From: Deltaproteobacteria bacterium
Lineage (GTDB): Bacteria > Desulfobacterota > JADFVX01
Direction of reading: 5' to 3'
NCBI GenBank assembly: GCA_029860075.1
Contig: JAOUBX010000003.1
Span: forward strand, 1-64,000
Length of the DNA stretch: 64,000 bases
Shown here: piece by piece, positions 34,864-44,386 of the stretch
How positions within the stretch are numbered: position 1 is the first letter of the stretch
Layout of the letters: each line of letters opens with the position of its first letter
Notes under the pieces: generated by a model
What the model saw: the letters and a program-made list of their open reading frames with translations, nothing else
What the model was told of the DNA's origin: nothing
The model's database searches: none
Translations under genes and position numbers: made by a program

Positions 34864-36771
34864 ATGGATAGTATCTCATTAAACTTTTTCCCTCTGCTCA
34901 AACAAAACAATAATGCAACAATCTACAGGCAACAGGTCCAGGACAGCTCACAATCAAAAAGTGACGAAGATTTTCGTGTGAGCCTTCCCATGCAAGGAAA
35001 AGATGACGAATGGTTTTTGTTTGATGTTTCGGTCGACTCCAAGGATGGTTATGAAGCATACGAGTATGAATATACCCAGAATCCCTTTTTGACTGTTCAT
35101 CTCATTTATCATGATTTTCTGGAAACGCTGAAAGCTAATGCTTGTGAGCTGGAATATTATATTCCTGAAAAAGCGATCTTTTTGAAAGAGGTTCGCTTTG
35201 TAACGGAAAAATTTGAAGACGGCAGCACCGAAATCATTGTTAAACCCTATTACCTAAAGGGAGAGAAACAGTTTGGCATACTAGTCGAACATAAATTCTC
35301 TCTGAAAAACAATCAGTCTTTTAATAAGCAGACGCAAATTCGTAGTTTCTCTCTAGATAAGTGCGGCAAACCGAATATCTACTTCTATAAGGACAAAAAG
35401 GCCACGATTGAGGCTTTTACGAAAAATGTACTTATGCCACTGCTGTCCGGCTCTAGTCTTGACATTGACAAGGACTTTTCTGCTCTCCCTGCGAAGCAGC
35501 TTGATGTAAAGACTTATCTAGTTGGTGGTGGAAAGACAGCAAAATCACAGTTTATGGGAATAAGGTCTAATGGCCCGTATCGACGAATGAATGATGAAGT
35601 TAGATATCTCTTCCTTTTTACTGAAAGAACTAGGTCCTTAGCAAGAGATATCTACCTTGGATTGGTCGGCAAGCTTTTTCCCGGCCAGTTCTCCGGCCTT
35701 GACAAGATGTTCTCTGTGCCAATTCATAAAGACATTGTAGAACATCATCTGGTAAGTACGTTTGATGAAACCGCCATACAAGATATCGAAAAGCAGGTCC
35801 AGCTGCTAAAAGCGTCTCATCCCACTAGAAAAGTAATGCTTGTAGCGGTCCTTCCGAAAGGCTTTAAAGGTGTAGAAGCGGCTTTCGATGCATACGGCTA
35901 TCTCAAATTGATGGCATTAAGAAACAATACCTATTGTCAGGTCGTAACAGAAGACACTTTCTTCAAGAAAGACCAATTGAAATGGTCTGTCTCCAATATC
36001 GGGTTGCAGATATTTAGCAAACTTGGCGGCGCACCTTGGCTCGTGCAGCCCGCGAAGAGCAACTGTTTAATATTTGGAATTGGAAGTGTACAGGAGAGGG
36101 ATAAGGGTAGCACAACTCGCTATACAGCGTATACCGTATGTTTGGATTCCAGTGGCGACTTTAAATATATCAAGCCACTGTCTTCCTCAAGCGATGAGTC
36201 GGCTTATCTCGATAGCTTAAAGACTAACTTGAAGGTCGTTTTGTCGAGTGAGCTTGGTGATCACTACAAATCGCTCGTTTTGCACCTCCCATACAAGATC
36301 AGTCGGAAGGAAATCGATATCATCAAGGCAGTAGTTTCCTATATTAGAGAGGCAGATGATTTTGAGGTCATAGTCATACGCGTCAATACAAAACACAAGT
36401 TTCTAGGATTTAGCGATCACAACACCTGTGTTCCTTACGAAAGTAGCTATGTGCAGCTTTCAGCGAACGAGTTTTTGATTTGGGCAGAAGGATTGCAGTA
36501 TGGAAAAGAGGTATTGCATAAGCGAGTATCGGAGCCATTGTACATTGACTTCATTGAATCACGGGAAGAATGGTCGACAAAAAAGGAGTGTCTTCAGGAT
36601 ATTTTAAATCTAACAGGTGCTAACTGGCGTGGATTCAACTCAAAGGCCCAACCAATTTCGATCCTATATTCAAGGCTTATCGCGAAATTCATGAAGGAGT
36701 TTTCGCACCTAGAAAATGTAAATGATATGCGGATTGTTAGCGCTCAGTCTGTAGCGCCGTGGTTCTTGTAG
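34864..36771 (+). CDS. Long-B-type prokaryotic Argonaute, catalytically degenerate PIWI
   Basis: A 635-residue protein. Residues 1-200 look like the N/L1 part of Argonautes (FLTVHLIYHDFLETL, FLKEVRF, QIRSFSLDKCGKPNIYFY). The MID domain is about 300-398; K348, Q359 and K386 (YLKLM, YCQVV, FSKLGG) line up with the 5'-phosphate pocket. The PIWI domain is about 399-620. The usual catalytic aspartates are missing: FGIGSVQ stands where GID is expected and LHLPYKIS where an H-x-DG stretch is expected. It should therefore bind guide and target without cutting. It is longer than short Argonautes, which need a separate APAZ partner. The SIR2 gene follows after 13 bases. AGGA precedes the ATG. Confidence 0.9.
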   Translation: MDSISLNFFPLLKQNNNATIYRQQVQDSSQSKSDEDFRVSLPMQGKDDEWFLFDVSVDSKDGYEAYEYEYTQNPFLTVHLIYHDFLETLKANACELEYYIPEKAIFLKEVRFVTEKFEDGSTEIIVKPYYLKGEKQFGILVEHKFSLKNNQSFNKQTQIRSFSLDKCGKPNIYFYKDKKATIEAFTKNVLMPLLSGSSLDIDKDFSALPAKQLDVKTYLVGGGKTAKSQFMGIRSNGPYRRMNDEVRYLFLFTERTRSLARDIYLGLVGKLFPGQFSGLDKMFSVPIHKDIVEHHLVSTFDETAIQDIEKQVQLLKASHPTRKVMLVAVLPKGFKGVEAAFDAYGYLKLMALRNNTYCQVVTEDTFFKKDQLKWSVSNIGLQIFSKLGGAPWLVQPAKSNCLIFGIGSVQERDKGSTTRYTAYTVCLDSSGDFKYIKPLSSSSDESAYLDSLKTNLKVVLSSELGDHYKSLVLHLPYKISRKEIDIIKAVVSYIREADDFEVIVIRVNTKHKFLGFSDHNTCVPYESSYVQLSANEFLIWAEGLQYGKEVLHKRVSEPLYIDFIESREEWSTKKECLQDILNLTGANWRGFNSKAQPISILYSRLIAKFMKEFSHLENVNDMRIVSAQSVAPWFL

Positions 36772-36784
36772 AAAGGAGTGTAAA

Positions 36785-37873
36785 ATGAGTTTAAGAGAAG
36801 ATTCGTTGTTATTTCTCTTAGGGGCCGGAGCCAGTGTCGATGCAGGTATTAAGCATGCAAAGGCGATGACACTTGATATCGAAGAGAAGATACGATCAGA
36901 CTCGGAATTCAAAGAGTTTTACGAGCTGTATAACTACTTGAAAAGCTCTATCATCTATCAGCGAGGACTTGTAGGTGCATTCGAAGATCAGACGGCGACC
37001 ATCGAAGAGCTGTTAAACGTTTTATCGGAGATCAACCAGAAGCATCAGAACAAGCTATATCCATTTATAGGTGGTTGGAACATTCATCTGCTTAAAGTTG
37101 CGGGTGAAGAATTTGAGATGGTGGCAAAGCTTGATAAGCTGATACGTTCACAGCTTTTCCAGTGGATAAATATAAGCAACTACGACGAAGCGAGTTACTT
37201 TCGTGGGTTTAGAGACTTAGTGTCTGACATCGGTAGCGCCGTCCGTGTATTTACACTCAACTATGATATCTGTGTCGAAAAAGCGCTCGTGGGTATAGAC
37301 TTTAGTATAGAACTAGGATTCAACGGTGACCGTGAATGGGAGGCATCGAAATTTGATGCAAACGAGAATGCAGACATTGTCCTGTATCTATATAAGTTAC
37401 ACGGCTCTATAGATTGGATAAGAGATGAGACTAATGGTGGGGTACTGAAGCTATGCGACAACCCCCAGCCAAATCCTGAACTTATCTTTGGTAACGCCGC
37501 GAAATTGAGTTCGATTGATCCTTACTTATTCTATGTACACGAGCTTCGAAAGTATTCGTTGAATGAGGCTTTGCGATTTATTGTTATCGTTGGCTATAGC
37601 TTCAGCGACGACTATGTTAATGGCCTTATCGCACAGGCAGCTACTCGTAGTGATTACCTTAATGTCTTGGTGGTAGCACCGATCTTCGAGGATAAGCAAA
37701 ATCTTGTGTCAGCCCGTATTGAAGTGGAAAAGTCTCGTATTGCGACAATTCTGAACGTTGAGAAAGATCGAATTATCTACGAAAACTTAACCGCAAAGGA
37801 ATTCTTCGAAGAAAAGATGGTACTTACTTACTTTTCCAACCTATCTGGCGCGGGCGACGATGATCCGTTCTGA
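36785..37873 (+). CDS. SIR2-domain NADase effector associated with Argonaute
   Basis: A 362-residue SIR2 protein without an APAZ domain. The NAD-binding loop is LLGAGASVDAG (11-21), the catalytic asparagine is N159 in FTLNYD, the catalytic histidine H206 in YKLHGSIDW, and GYSFSDDYVNGLI (270-282) closes the fold. All key residues are kept, so NAD+ hydrolysis is expected. A strong AAGGAG lies seven bases before the ATG, 13 bases after the Argonaute stop. Catalytically inactive long-B Argonautes are known to pair with SIR2 proteins that deplete NAD+ when invader nucleic acid is sensed; the context matches. Confidence 0.9.
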   Translation: MSLREDSLLFLLGAGASVDAGIKHAKAMTLDIEEKIRSDSEFKEFYELYNYLKSSIIYQRGLVGAFEDQTATIEELLNVLSEINQKHQNKLYPFIGGWNIHLLKVAGEEFEMVAKLDKLIRSQLFQWINISNYDEASYFRGFRDLVSDIGSAVRVFTLNYDICVEKALVGIDFSIELGFNGDREWEASKFDANENADIVLYLYKLHGSIDWIRDETNGGVLKLCDNPQPNPELIFGNAAKLSSIDPYLFYVHELRKYSLNEALRFIVIVGYSFSDDYVNGLIAQAATRSDYLNVLVVAPIFEDKQNLVSARIEVEKSRIATILNVEKDRIIYENLTAKEFFEEKMVLTYFSNLSGAGDDDPF

Positions 37874-37946
37874 TAAAATACAATTTCCCAGACTGCAATT
37901 TCGTTACGCTCCATTACCGTTTGTGAGCTTGGATGTTATTTTTAGA

Positions 37947-37978
37947 TTCCCGACTTCTCGGGAATGACATTTTATTCT
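37947..37978 (+). terminator. Hairpin at the end of the Argonaute operon
   Basis: ATTCCCGA and TCGGGAAT form an eight-bp stem with a four-base loop, followed by GACATTTTATTCTTTTT. It may end the operon, although the motif also resembles a common dispersed repeat. Confidence 0.55.
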
Positions 37979-38847
37979 TTTTCTCCCTTAATCACCCTCA
38001 CCCCACCCTCCTCAAGACTAACAAGCCTCTTCTTATAAAGCGCCCCCACTGCCTTTTTATACCGTTTCTTGCTTACTCCAAAAAGCTCTTTTATCTCATC
38101 AGGCGAACTTTTATCAGTAACGGCAATAAATCCGCCACTCGCCTTTAAAGTCTCTAAAATCTGCTCTGAAACCTCATCAATCGCTTCATAACCCGGTTTA
38201 TTAAGGGTTACATCGATCTTGCCGTCTTCCCTTACCTGTTTGATAAATCCTTTTGCCCTCTCCCCCTTATTTACAGACTGATAAAGATCGCTTTTATAAA
38301 GAAGCCCCCGGTGAGCATCATTTATAATCGTCTTGAATCCGAGATCCGTTTCTTCACAAATAAACAGTTCCACCTCGTCTCCATCCTGATAGTCCCCTTT
38401 ATATAAATCAAGGCACCTGTCAAGTTTGGAGGTTCCCGCTATGCGTCCCGTTTCTTCATCGGAATAAATATAAACAATATATTCCCTGCCCTCTTCCATG
38501 CGATGCTTTTGTTCATTGAAAGGAACGAGGAGGTCCTTCTTTAGTCCCCAATCAAGAAAGGCCCCGAAATTAGTAACGGAAACGACTTTGAGACAGGCAT
38601 ATTGCTCCACCTGGGCATAAGGTTTTTCCGTGGTAGCAACGAGACGATCTTCCGAATCAAGGTAAACGAAGACCTCAACCACATCACCAAGCCTGTAATC
38701 TTCAGGTACATACTTTTTAGGCATCAGTATTTCACCAAGATCTTCACCATCAAGATAGACGCCGAAATCGACTTCCCTTATGATCATGAGCCTGTTTGTT
38801 TTACCTACCTGGGGATTTTCTGTTAAATCAGCTTCTGTTAGTTTCAA
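37972..38847 (-). CDS. S1-like RNA-binding protein, CvfB family
   Basis: A 291-residue protein with tandem S1-like folds: DFGVYLDGEDLGEILMP, VTNFGAFLDWGLKKDLLVPF and a third, less regular one around residue 160, followed by a winged-helix C-terminus (EIKELFGVSKKRYKKAVGALYKKRLV). CvfB/YitL proteins bind RNA; in Staphylococcus CvfB influences virulence. It converges on the SIR2 gene. Confidence 0.9.
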   Translation of the reverse strand: MKLTEADLTENPQVGKTNRLMIIREVDFGVYLDGEDLGEILMPKKYVPEDYRLGDVVEVFVYLDSEDRLVATTEKPYAQVEQYACLKVVSVTNFGAFLDWGLKKDLLVPFNEQKHRMEEGREYIVYIYSDEETGRIAGTSKLDRCLDLYKGDYQDGDEVELFICEETDLGFKTIINDAHRGLLYKSDLYQSVNKGERAKGFIKQVREDGKIDVTLNKPGYEAIDEVSEQILETLKASGGFIAVTDKSSPDEIKELFGVSKKRYKKAVGALYKKRLVSLEEGGVRVIKGEKE

Positions 38848-38879
38848 TGATGTGCTCCTTTATTTAAGATATTGTCACT

Positions 38880-39185
38880 CTTACTTTTGACCACCCCTTA
38901 ATCCCCTCCTAAAATAAGAGGGGAAACAAACCAGTTCCTCCCCTTGATAATGGTCTTGATACCCCCTGAGGGCAGGGGTCGGGGTGGTAAAATCTCTTTT
39001 ATTCCAAAAAAAGAAATGGTCCTTGATGATTATACAACCACCCCTACCCCCTCCTTATCAAGGCGGGGAATTAATTGGTAAAAAGCAGGGATGACAATAT
39101 AGAATAGATTTTCAACCTTACCCTAACCTCTACCCTCAAGGGAAATAAATCTCCCCTCCTTGGTTAGGAGGGGATTAAGGGGTGG
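38880..39185. repeat. Repeat-rich gap before the cvfB-like gene
   Basis: The 373-base gap (38848-39220) has no gene. It holds several copies, in both orientations, of a motif built on CCACCCCTTAATCCCCTCC and its complement (near 38890, 38985, 39040 and 39170), related to the repeats at 23.5 kb and 31.6 kb. Confidence 0.7.
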
Positions 39186-39220
39186 TCGAAAGAAAATATA
39201 ACAACATAAATGATAGTATT

Positions 39221-39487
39221 TTACTTATTCGAACTCTTCCTCAAGGGCTCAAAAAGATACTCCAGCCCATTCAACTTAATCTCATACACTGCTTTAAGCA
39301 TTTCACCTAACTTACCGGATGGAAAACCTTTTTTAGAAAACCAGACCACGTAAGGTTCCGGAAGATCAACAAGGCGTGTGCCCGAGTATTTTCCGAAAGG
39401 CATCCTCATTTCATAGAGTTTTATCAGGTACCGGGGGTCAGGGGAGAGAAGCGTTCCCTCTTCTTCAGGGTGCGATACGTCAGGCAT
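39221..39487 (-). CDS. DUF3820 family protein
   Basis: An 88-residue protein containing the DUF3820 signature: MPFGKYSGTRLVDLPEPYVV, WFSKKGFPSGKLG and VYEIKLNGLEYLFEPL. The function is unknown; some members are annotated as virulence-regulated. The ATG at 39487 lies inside the 3' end of the glutamate synthase-like gene, overlapping it by eight bases, so translation is probably coupled. Confidence 0.85.
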   Translation of the reverse strand: MPDVSHPEEEGTLLSPDPRYLIKLYEMRMPFGKYSGTRLVDLPEPYVVWFSKKGFPSGKLGEMLKAVYEIKLNGLEYLFEPLRKSSNK

Positions 39488-40895
39488 ATTCAATGTCCGT
39501 ATTGGCGGCTATTTCGTTACTGATGGTGAAGATATCGTCCATAGCGAGGTCATGAACATTAGAACGGCCGTTTATCCTGGACAGGACTTCCAGTTCCATA
39601 CGTGTTGCGTCGTAGAAATTAACAAATCGTTTTACCGAATGGGGAATGGAAAAGCGGCTTCGAAGTTCTTTATCCTGGGTAGTGATTCCCACAGGGCAAA
39701 GACCCGTATTACAAATTCGATACTGCTGACAGCCGATTGCAACTAGCGATGCCGAGGCAAGCGCTACCGCATCGGCACCAAGGGCCAGAGCCTTGGCTAT
39801 ATCGGTACTGTCCCTGAAACCACCGGTAACACAGAAGGTGACCTTGCTTCCCACACTGTCAAGGTAGCTTCTTGCCTTTCTGATGGCATATACGGCAGGG
39901 AGGCAAACATTATCACGAATAAAGTTCGGTGCTGCACCCGTTGCACCTCCCCTGCAATCAATGGTTATGAAGTCGGGTTCAGCGGCAAGAACAAACTTTA
40001 AATCTTCCTCTACATGCCCTGCGGCAAATTTGACACCGATGGGTCTGCCTTTTGTCAGACTTCTAAGGTCAGCGATCATCTTTTTAAGATCTTCAGGAGA
40101 ATTGATGTCATCCTGACGATTTGGGGAAATAAAATCCTCACCTGCTTCAATATTACGTACCTTCGCTATTTCTGGTGTTACCTTTTCACCGGGAAGGTGT
40201 CCCCCCATTCCGGGCTTGGCCGCCTGACCAAATTTAATTTCTACGGCATCTGCCTGCTTTATATACTCTTCATTACGGCTAAAGGCTGCCGTCCCTATTT
40301 CATAAATATAGCGGCTTGAATGCTCTCTCTCTTCAGGCAGCATTCCACCCTCTCCGGAACATGTAGCTGTTCCGACTTTTGAGGCTCCCATGGCAAGGGC
40401 AATCTTGGCTTCTTTTGAAAGGGCACCAAAAGACATGTGCGATACATAAAATGGAATATCAAGCTCAAGAGGATATTTAGCAGAGGGTCCGATGACTGTT
40501 TTTGTCGAGACCGCTTCATTCTCATTTAAAGGAAATCGGGAGAACTGTACGCCTTTGAATAGAATCATCTCAAGCCCGGGAAAGGGCCGCCTCGTTCCCA
40601 TGGGAGAAATTTCACTTTTGCCCGTTATGGCCAGCTTCTGAATAGTGGTAAACTTCTCTTCTTTTTCGTACTCAGAGCGGCTCCACGGGGAAAGATAATC
40701 AACAAGTTCGGCATGAGCTTCAAAGACTGAAGGCTCCTCTGTCTTTTTCTCTTCTTTAACAGGAGGAGAACCAACAGCTTCGAATTTATCGCTAGATGCA
40801 CTGCAAATGGGACATTTATCGGGCGGGTATTCGCCCTCGGCTACATATCCGCAAATGGTGCATCGCCATTTAGTTGCTGATTTACTCTCTGCCAT
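39480..40895 (-). CDS. FMN-binding glutamate synthase-family protein with N-terminal rubredoxin
   Basis: About 471 residues. Residues 8-35 form a rubredoxin-type iron site (CTICGYVAEGEYPPDKCPIC). The rest is the FMN/3Fe-4S barrel of the glutamate synthase large subunit, with PFYVSHMSFGALSKEAKIAL, the glycine-rich SGEGGMLPEE, GVKFAAGHVEEDL and a cysteine cluster CQQYRICNTGLCPVG. The glutaminase domain is absent, as in archaeal-type stand-alone subunits. The rubredoxin may pass electrons to the flavin. The ATG at 40895 has a better-spaced GGGGGA than the one at 40901. Confidence 0.88.
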   Translation of the reverse strand: MAESKSATKWRCTICGYVAEGEYPPDKCPICSASSDKFEAVGSPPVKEEKKTEEPSVFEAHAELVDYLSPWSRSEYEKEEKFTTIQKLAITGKSEISPMGTRRPFPGLEMILFKGVQFSRFPLNENEAVSTKTVIGPSAKYPLELDIPFYVSHMSFGALSKEAKIALAMGASKVGTATCSGEGGMLPEEREHSSRYIYEIGTAAFSRNEEYIKQADAVEIKFGQAAKPGMGGHLPGEKVTPEIAKVRNIEAGEDFISPNRQDDINSPEDLKKMIADLRSLTKGRPIGVKFAAGHVEEDLKFVLAAEPDFITIDCRGGATGAAPNFIRDNVCLPAVYAIRKARSYLDSVGSKVTFCVTGGFRDSTDIAKALALGADAVALASASLVAIGCQQYRICNTGLCPVGITTQDKELRSRFSIPHSVKRFVNFYDATRMELEVLSRINGRSNVHDLAMDDIFTISNEIAANTDIEYA

Positions 40896-40963
40896 GAACA
40901 TTTCCCCCTCACCCTAACCCTCTCCCACCAGGAGAGAGGGGATTTAATGAATAATTAATGTAC

Positions 40964-42811
40964 TTATTTAATCGAAGAAAGATCCCTCACAGCCCCCCTG
41001 GCCGCACTTGTCGTAAGCGCCGCATAGGCCTGCAACGCCTGAGAAACAACTCTTTCTCTTGCGACAGGCTTCCATGCTTTAGAACCTTTGCCATTCATCA
41101 TCTGCCTGCGATGGTCAAGCTCTTCTTCCGACAAGTCTATTTCTATCTTCCTGTTAGGGATATCTATATTAATTGTATCACCCTCTTCGATGAGACCGAT
41201 GTTACCCCCTTCGGCAGCTTCAGGTGAACAGTGACCTATAGAAAGGCCCGATGTACCACCTGAAAAACGCCCGTCTGTGATGAGCGCACATTCCTTGCCC
41301 AGGCCTTTAGATTTAAGATAACTCGTAGGGTAGAGCATTTCCTGCATGCCCGGTCCCCCTTTTGGGCCTTCGTAACGAATGATAACTACATCACCTGCCT
41401 TGATTTTATCACCAAGAATGGCCTCTACAGCATCATCCTGGCTTTCAAAAACCCTTGCAGGACCGCTGAATTTAAGAATAGACTCATCGACGCCTGCCGT
41501 CTTAACGATGCAGCCTGCAAAGGCCAGATTACCGAAGAGAACGGCAAGACCACCATCTTTGCTGTAGGCATTTGCCGCGTTGCGTATACAGCCATTTATG
41601 CGATCAACATCAAGATCGGGCCAGCGACAATCCTGACTAAAAGCCTGCTGGCTCGGCACACCTGCCGGACCTGCAAGAAAAAGTTTTTTTGTTGCTTCAT
41701 CTTCATTCACTGCAATGTCCCATTTTTCGATAGCCGCTCCCAGGGTGGTACTATGCACTGTTTTTGCATCACTGTGAAGAAGTCCCGCCCGGTCAAGTTC
41801 ACCTAGTATTCCAATAACCCCTCCCGCCCTGTGCACATCTTCCATATGGTACTCCTGTGTCGAAGGAGCCACCTTGCAAAGATTAGGCACTTTACGTGAC
41901 AAACGGTCAATATCAGCCATGGTAAAATCAACATTTGCCTCATGGGCGGCAGCCAGAAGGTGAAGTACCGTATTGGTAGACCCACCCATGGCAATATCGA
42001 GGCTCATGGCATTTTCAAAGGCCTCGAAGGAAGCAATCGACCGGGGAAGTGCTGATTCGTCATTTTTCTCATAATATCTCCTTGCCAGTTCGACACTGAG
42101 TCGTCCCGCTTCGAGGAAAAGCGCTTTCCTGTCGGCATGAGTGGCAAGAAGCGAACCGTTGCCGGGAAGGGCCAGACCGAGCGCTTCGGCAAGGCAATTC
42201 ATTGAGTTGGCCGTAAACATACCCGAACAGGAACCGCAGGTAGGACAAGCGGAATGTTCGATAGCATCGACATCCTCATCGCTTTCATTAGGATCAGCTG
42301 CTGAAATCATTGCATCGACAAGGTCAAGCTTGACATCCTTGCCGTGAAGTGAGGTTTTGCCGGCTTCCATTGGCCCGCCGGAGACAAAAACGGCGGGAAT
42401 ATTAAGACGGAGCGCCGCCATCAACATGCCCGGTGTGATCTTGTCACAGTTGGATATGCAGACCATGGCGTCGGCACAATGGGCATTAACCATATATTCA
42501 ACGGAGTCTGCAATAATATCCCGTGACGGCAGGGAATAAAGCATTCCGCCATGCCCCATGGCGATACCGTCATCGATGGCAATGGTATTAAATTCCTTCG
42601 CTACACCACCGGCCTTTTCAATTTCACGGGCCACCATCTGGCCCAGGTCTTTAAGGTGAACATGACCGGGAACAAACTGGGTAAATGAATTGACGACGGC
42701 AATAATGGGCTTTTGGAAATCTTCATCCTTCATTCCCGTGGCTCGCCAGAGCGCACGGGCGCCTGCCATATTACGGCCGTGGGTGGTTGTGTGTGAACGA
42801 TATTTGGGCAT
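40964..42811 (-). CDS. ilvD: Dihydroxy-acid dehydratase
   Basis: A 615-residue Fe-S dehydratase of valine/isoleucine synthesis. It starts with [21 protein letters not shown] and has cluster cysteines in [11 protein letters not shown] and [17 protein letters not shown], plus [21 protein letters not shown] at the C-terminus. AAAGGAG lies seven bases before the ATG. No other ilv or leu genes are nearby. Confidence 0.97.
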   Translation of the reverse strand: MPKYRSHTTTHGRNMAGARALWRATGMKDEDFQKPIIAVVNSFTQFVPGHVHLKDLGQMVAREIEKAGGVAKEFNTIAIDDGIAMGHGGMLYSLPSRDIIADSVEYMVNAHCADAMVCISNCDKITPGMLMAALRLNIPAVFVSGGPMEAGKTSLHGKDVKLDLVDAMISAADPNESDEDVDAIEHSACPTCGSCSGMFTANSMNCLAEALGLALPGNGSLLATHADRKALFLEAGRLSVELARRYYEKNDESALPRSIASFEAFENAMSLDIAMGGSTNTVLHLLAAAHEANVDFTMADIDRLSRKVPNLCKVAPSTQEYHMEDVHRAGGVIGILGELDRAGLLHSDAKTVHSTTLGAAIEKWDIAVNEDEATKKLFLAGPAGVPSQQAFSQDCRWPDLDVDRINGCIRNAANAYSKDGGLAVLFGNLAFAGCIVKTAGVDESILKFSGPARVFESQDDAVEAILGDKIKAGDVVIIRYEGPKGGPGMQEMLYPTSYLKSKGLGKECALITDGRFSGGTSGLSIGHCSPEAAEGGNIGLIEEGDTINIDIPNRKIEIDLSEEELDHRRQMMNGKGSKAWKPVARERVVSQALQAYAALTTSAARGAVRDLSSIK

Positions 42812-42890
42812 TTAAAAACTCCTTTAATTTAAATAGTACGCAGATTATCCAATATTTACTATGGAAAGGTCAAGGTCGGGAGAGCCTGAA

Positions 42891-43108
42891 TAACCACAAA
42901 GTCACAAAGTACACAAAGGAAATTCATTAAAATGCTAGAGACAATAGTGCTGCAAAGGCGACTGGTTTATTTAAATCAACTATTTAATAATCCTTATCTT
43001 CAGGAGAAGTATGCAGTAGCGTTGAAGTTTAAAAACATGGCTTGATTCTGTTCAGTTATTGAGATAATTCTTTTCTAATACTCTGTGCCCTTTGTGCCTT
43101 TGTGGTTA
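42891..43108. repeat. Inverted-repeat-bounded insert with a 37-codon frame
   Basis: TAACCACAAAGTCACAAAGT (42891) and CCTTTGTGCCTTTGTGGTTA (ending 43108) are imperfect inverted repeats of about 28 bases built on CACAAAG. They bound a 162-base core in the 308-base gap between mnmH and ilvD. The core has a plus-strand frame of 37 codons at 42932-43045 with only a distant GGA upstream. It could be a miniature mobile element or a remnant. Confidence 0.5.
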
Positions 43109-43119
43109 AAGTTGTTTCC

Positions 43120-44223
43120 TTACTTCCATTTCTTCAAAAACTCTCTCATTTCCTCCTCACTTCCCTCACCGACGATATGTTCCTTTTTTCTCGCCAGTCC
43201 CTTGGCATAGAGCGGATCATAATAATGATAAAGCAGCTTTTCTATCCAGATTTTATGGAGGTGAAAAGAGCCGCTTGTTTTCATCTCTTCTATAGCATTT
43301 TCAAGATCGCTGATGCACTCTGAATAGAGGAGTCCTCCAAGACGCTTTTTTATTTTCTCAAAGGGGGCGCTGTAAATTTTATAGAGCGCCCCGTAAGGAT
43401 CATGCTCGTCTTTGATGATCTCCCATCTGGCCTTAACATACTCATTTAAAATAATTTTAGCCCTGTCGGGACGGGGGATTTTGAGGACAAAAACGGGTGA
43501 TTGTTTCTTCTTTTCATAGAGTGAATGAGGCAGAGTTACCCCTCCTATGGTAGCACTTTCATCTTCAATAAGGATAAAGGATGACGTTTTTTTCTCTTCC
43601 TTTAGCAATGCAATGAAGACGGCATTTTCGAAGTTTATCTGTGTCGGCTGGGCTGTGGGATTATGACCGAAGGCGGAACCGCGGTGATTGGCAAAGCCTT
43701 CAAGATCGATCCCCTTATAACCTTCATTAATGAGGTTATTCAAAATTGTTGTTTTTCCCGACCCCGTATATCCTGAGATAACAAAAAATCTATTATTTTC
43801 GACCTCTTCTTCCAGCTTATTTATAAGATAGTTCCTGAGTCGCTTGTAGCCGCCTTTTACAAGGGCCACCTCCCTCCCCTCCTCCTTAAGCCAGCTCTGG
43901 GCGATTTGGGACCGTAAGCCCCCTCTGAAACAATAAATAACGACAACAGATGATTTATCCGCTACCTGAAGCCACCTGCCGGTCTTTCCCTTTCTGTCGT
44001 CACCGTATACGAGGCTGTATCCGAGCTTTATAGCCTCCTCCCTGCCTTCATTTTTATAGCAGAGCCCCACCTTATGGCGCTGTTCGTTATCGAGTATGGG
44101 AATATTGATTGCTCCGGGGAAAGCACCCTGGGCGAACTCTACAGGAGATCTTACATCAATTAGCGGAATATCCTCGAGAAAGAGACTTTTTAGTTCTCCA
44201 TTGTAATAATTAACAGCCATCAT
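43120..44223 (-). CDS. mnmH: tRNA 2-selenouridine synthase
   Basis: A 367-residue protein with an N-terminal rhodanese domain (PLIDVRSPVEFAQGAFPGA at about 21-39; catalytic cysteine in VIYCFRGGLRS) and a C-terminal P-loop domain (GYTGSGKTTILNNL). It replaces sulfur by selenium in 2-thiouridine 34 of tRNA. No selD or selA is seen in the window. Two ATG codons in tandem could start it. Confidence 0.93.
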   Translation of the reverse strand: MMAVNYYNGELKSLFLEDIPLIDVRSPVEFAQGAFPGAINIPILDNEQRHKVGLCYKNEGREEAIKLGYSLVYGDDRKGKTGRWLQVADKSSVVVIYCFRGGLRSQIAQSWLKEEGREVALVKGGYKRLRNYLINKLEEEVENNRFFVISGYTGSGKTTILNNLINEGYKGIDLEGFANHRGSAFGHNPTAQPTQINFENAVFIALLKEEKKTSSFILIEDESATIGGVTLPHSLYEKKKQSPVFVLKIPRPDRAKIILNEYVKARWEIIKDEHDPYGALYKIYSAPFEKIKKRLGGLLYSECISDLENAIEEMKTSGSFHLHKIWIEKLLYHYYDPLYAKGLARKKEHIVGEGSEEEMREFLKKWK

Positions 44224-44386
44224 TAACGCACTTTCATTTGATAGGCATATAATACGTGAAGAGCTTTATGAGGTAAAGAGGCATTTAAAGAAAGATAATT
44301 CATTGACAGCCTCAAGGAGAAAGCCGTAGACTGTAAATACAGGACATATTATTCTTTCAGCCCCTATAAAGGAGCATTCATGTTAT

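Noticed and set aside
34864-37873. SPARSA-type short Argonaute with SIR2-APAZ
   Set aside because: The SIR2 protein is only 362 residues with no APAZ part, and the Argonaute has its own N-terminal domains, so the long-B arrangement fits better.
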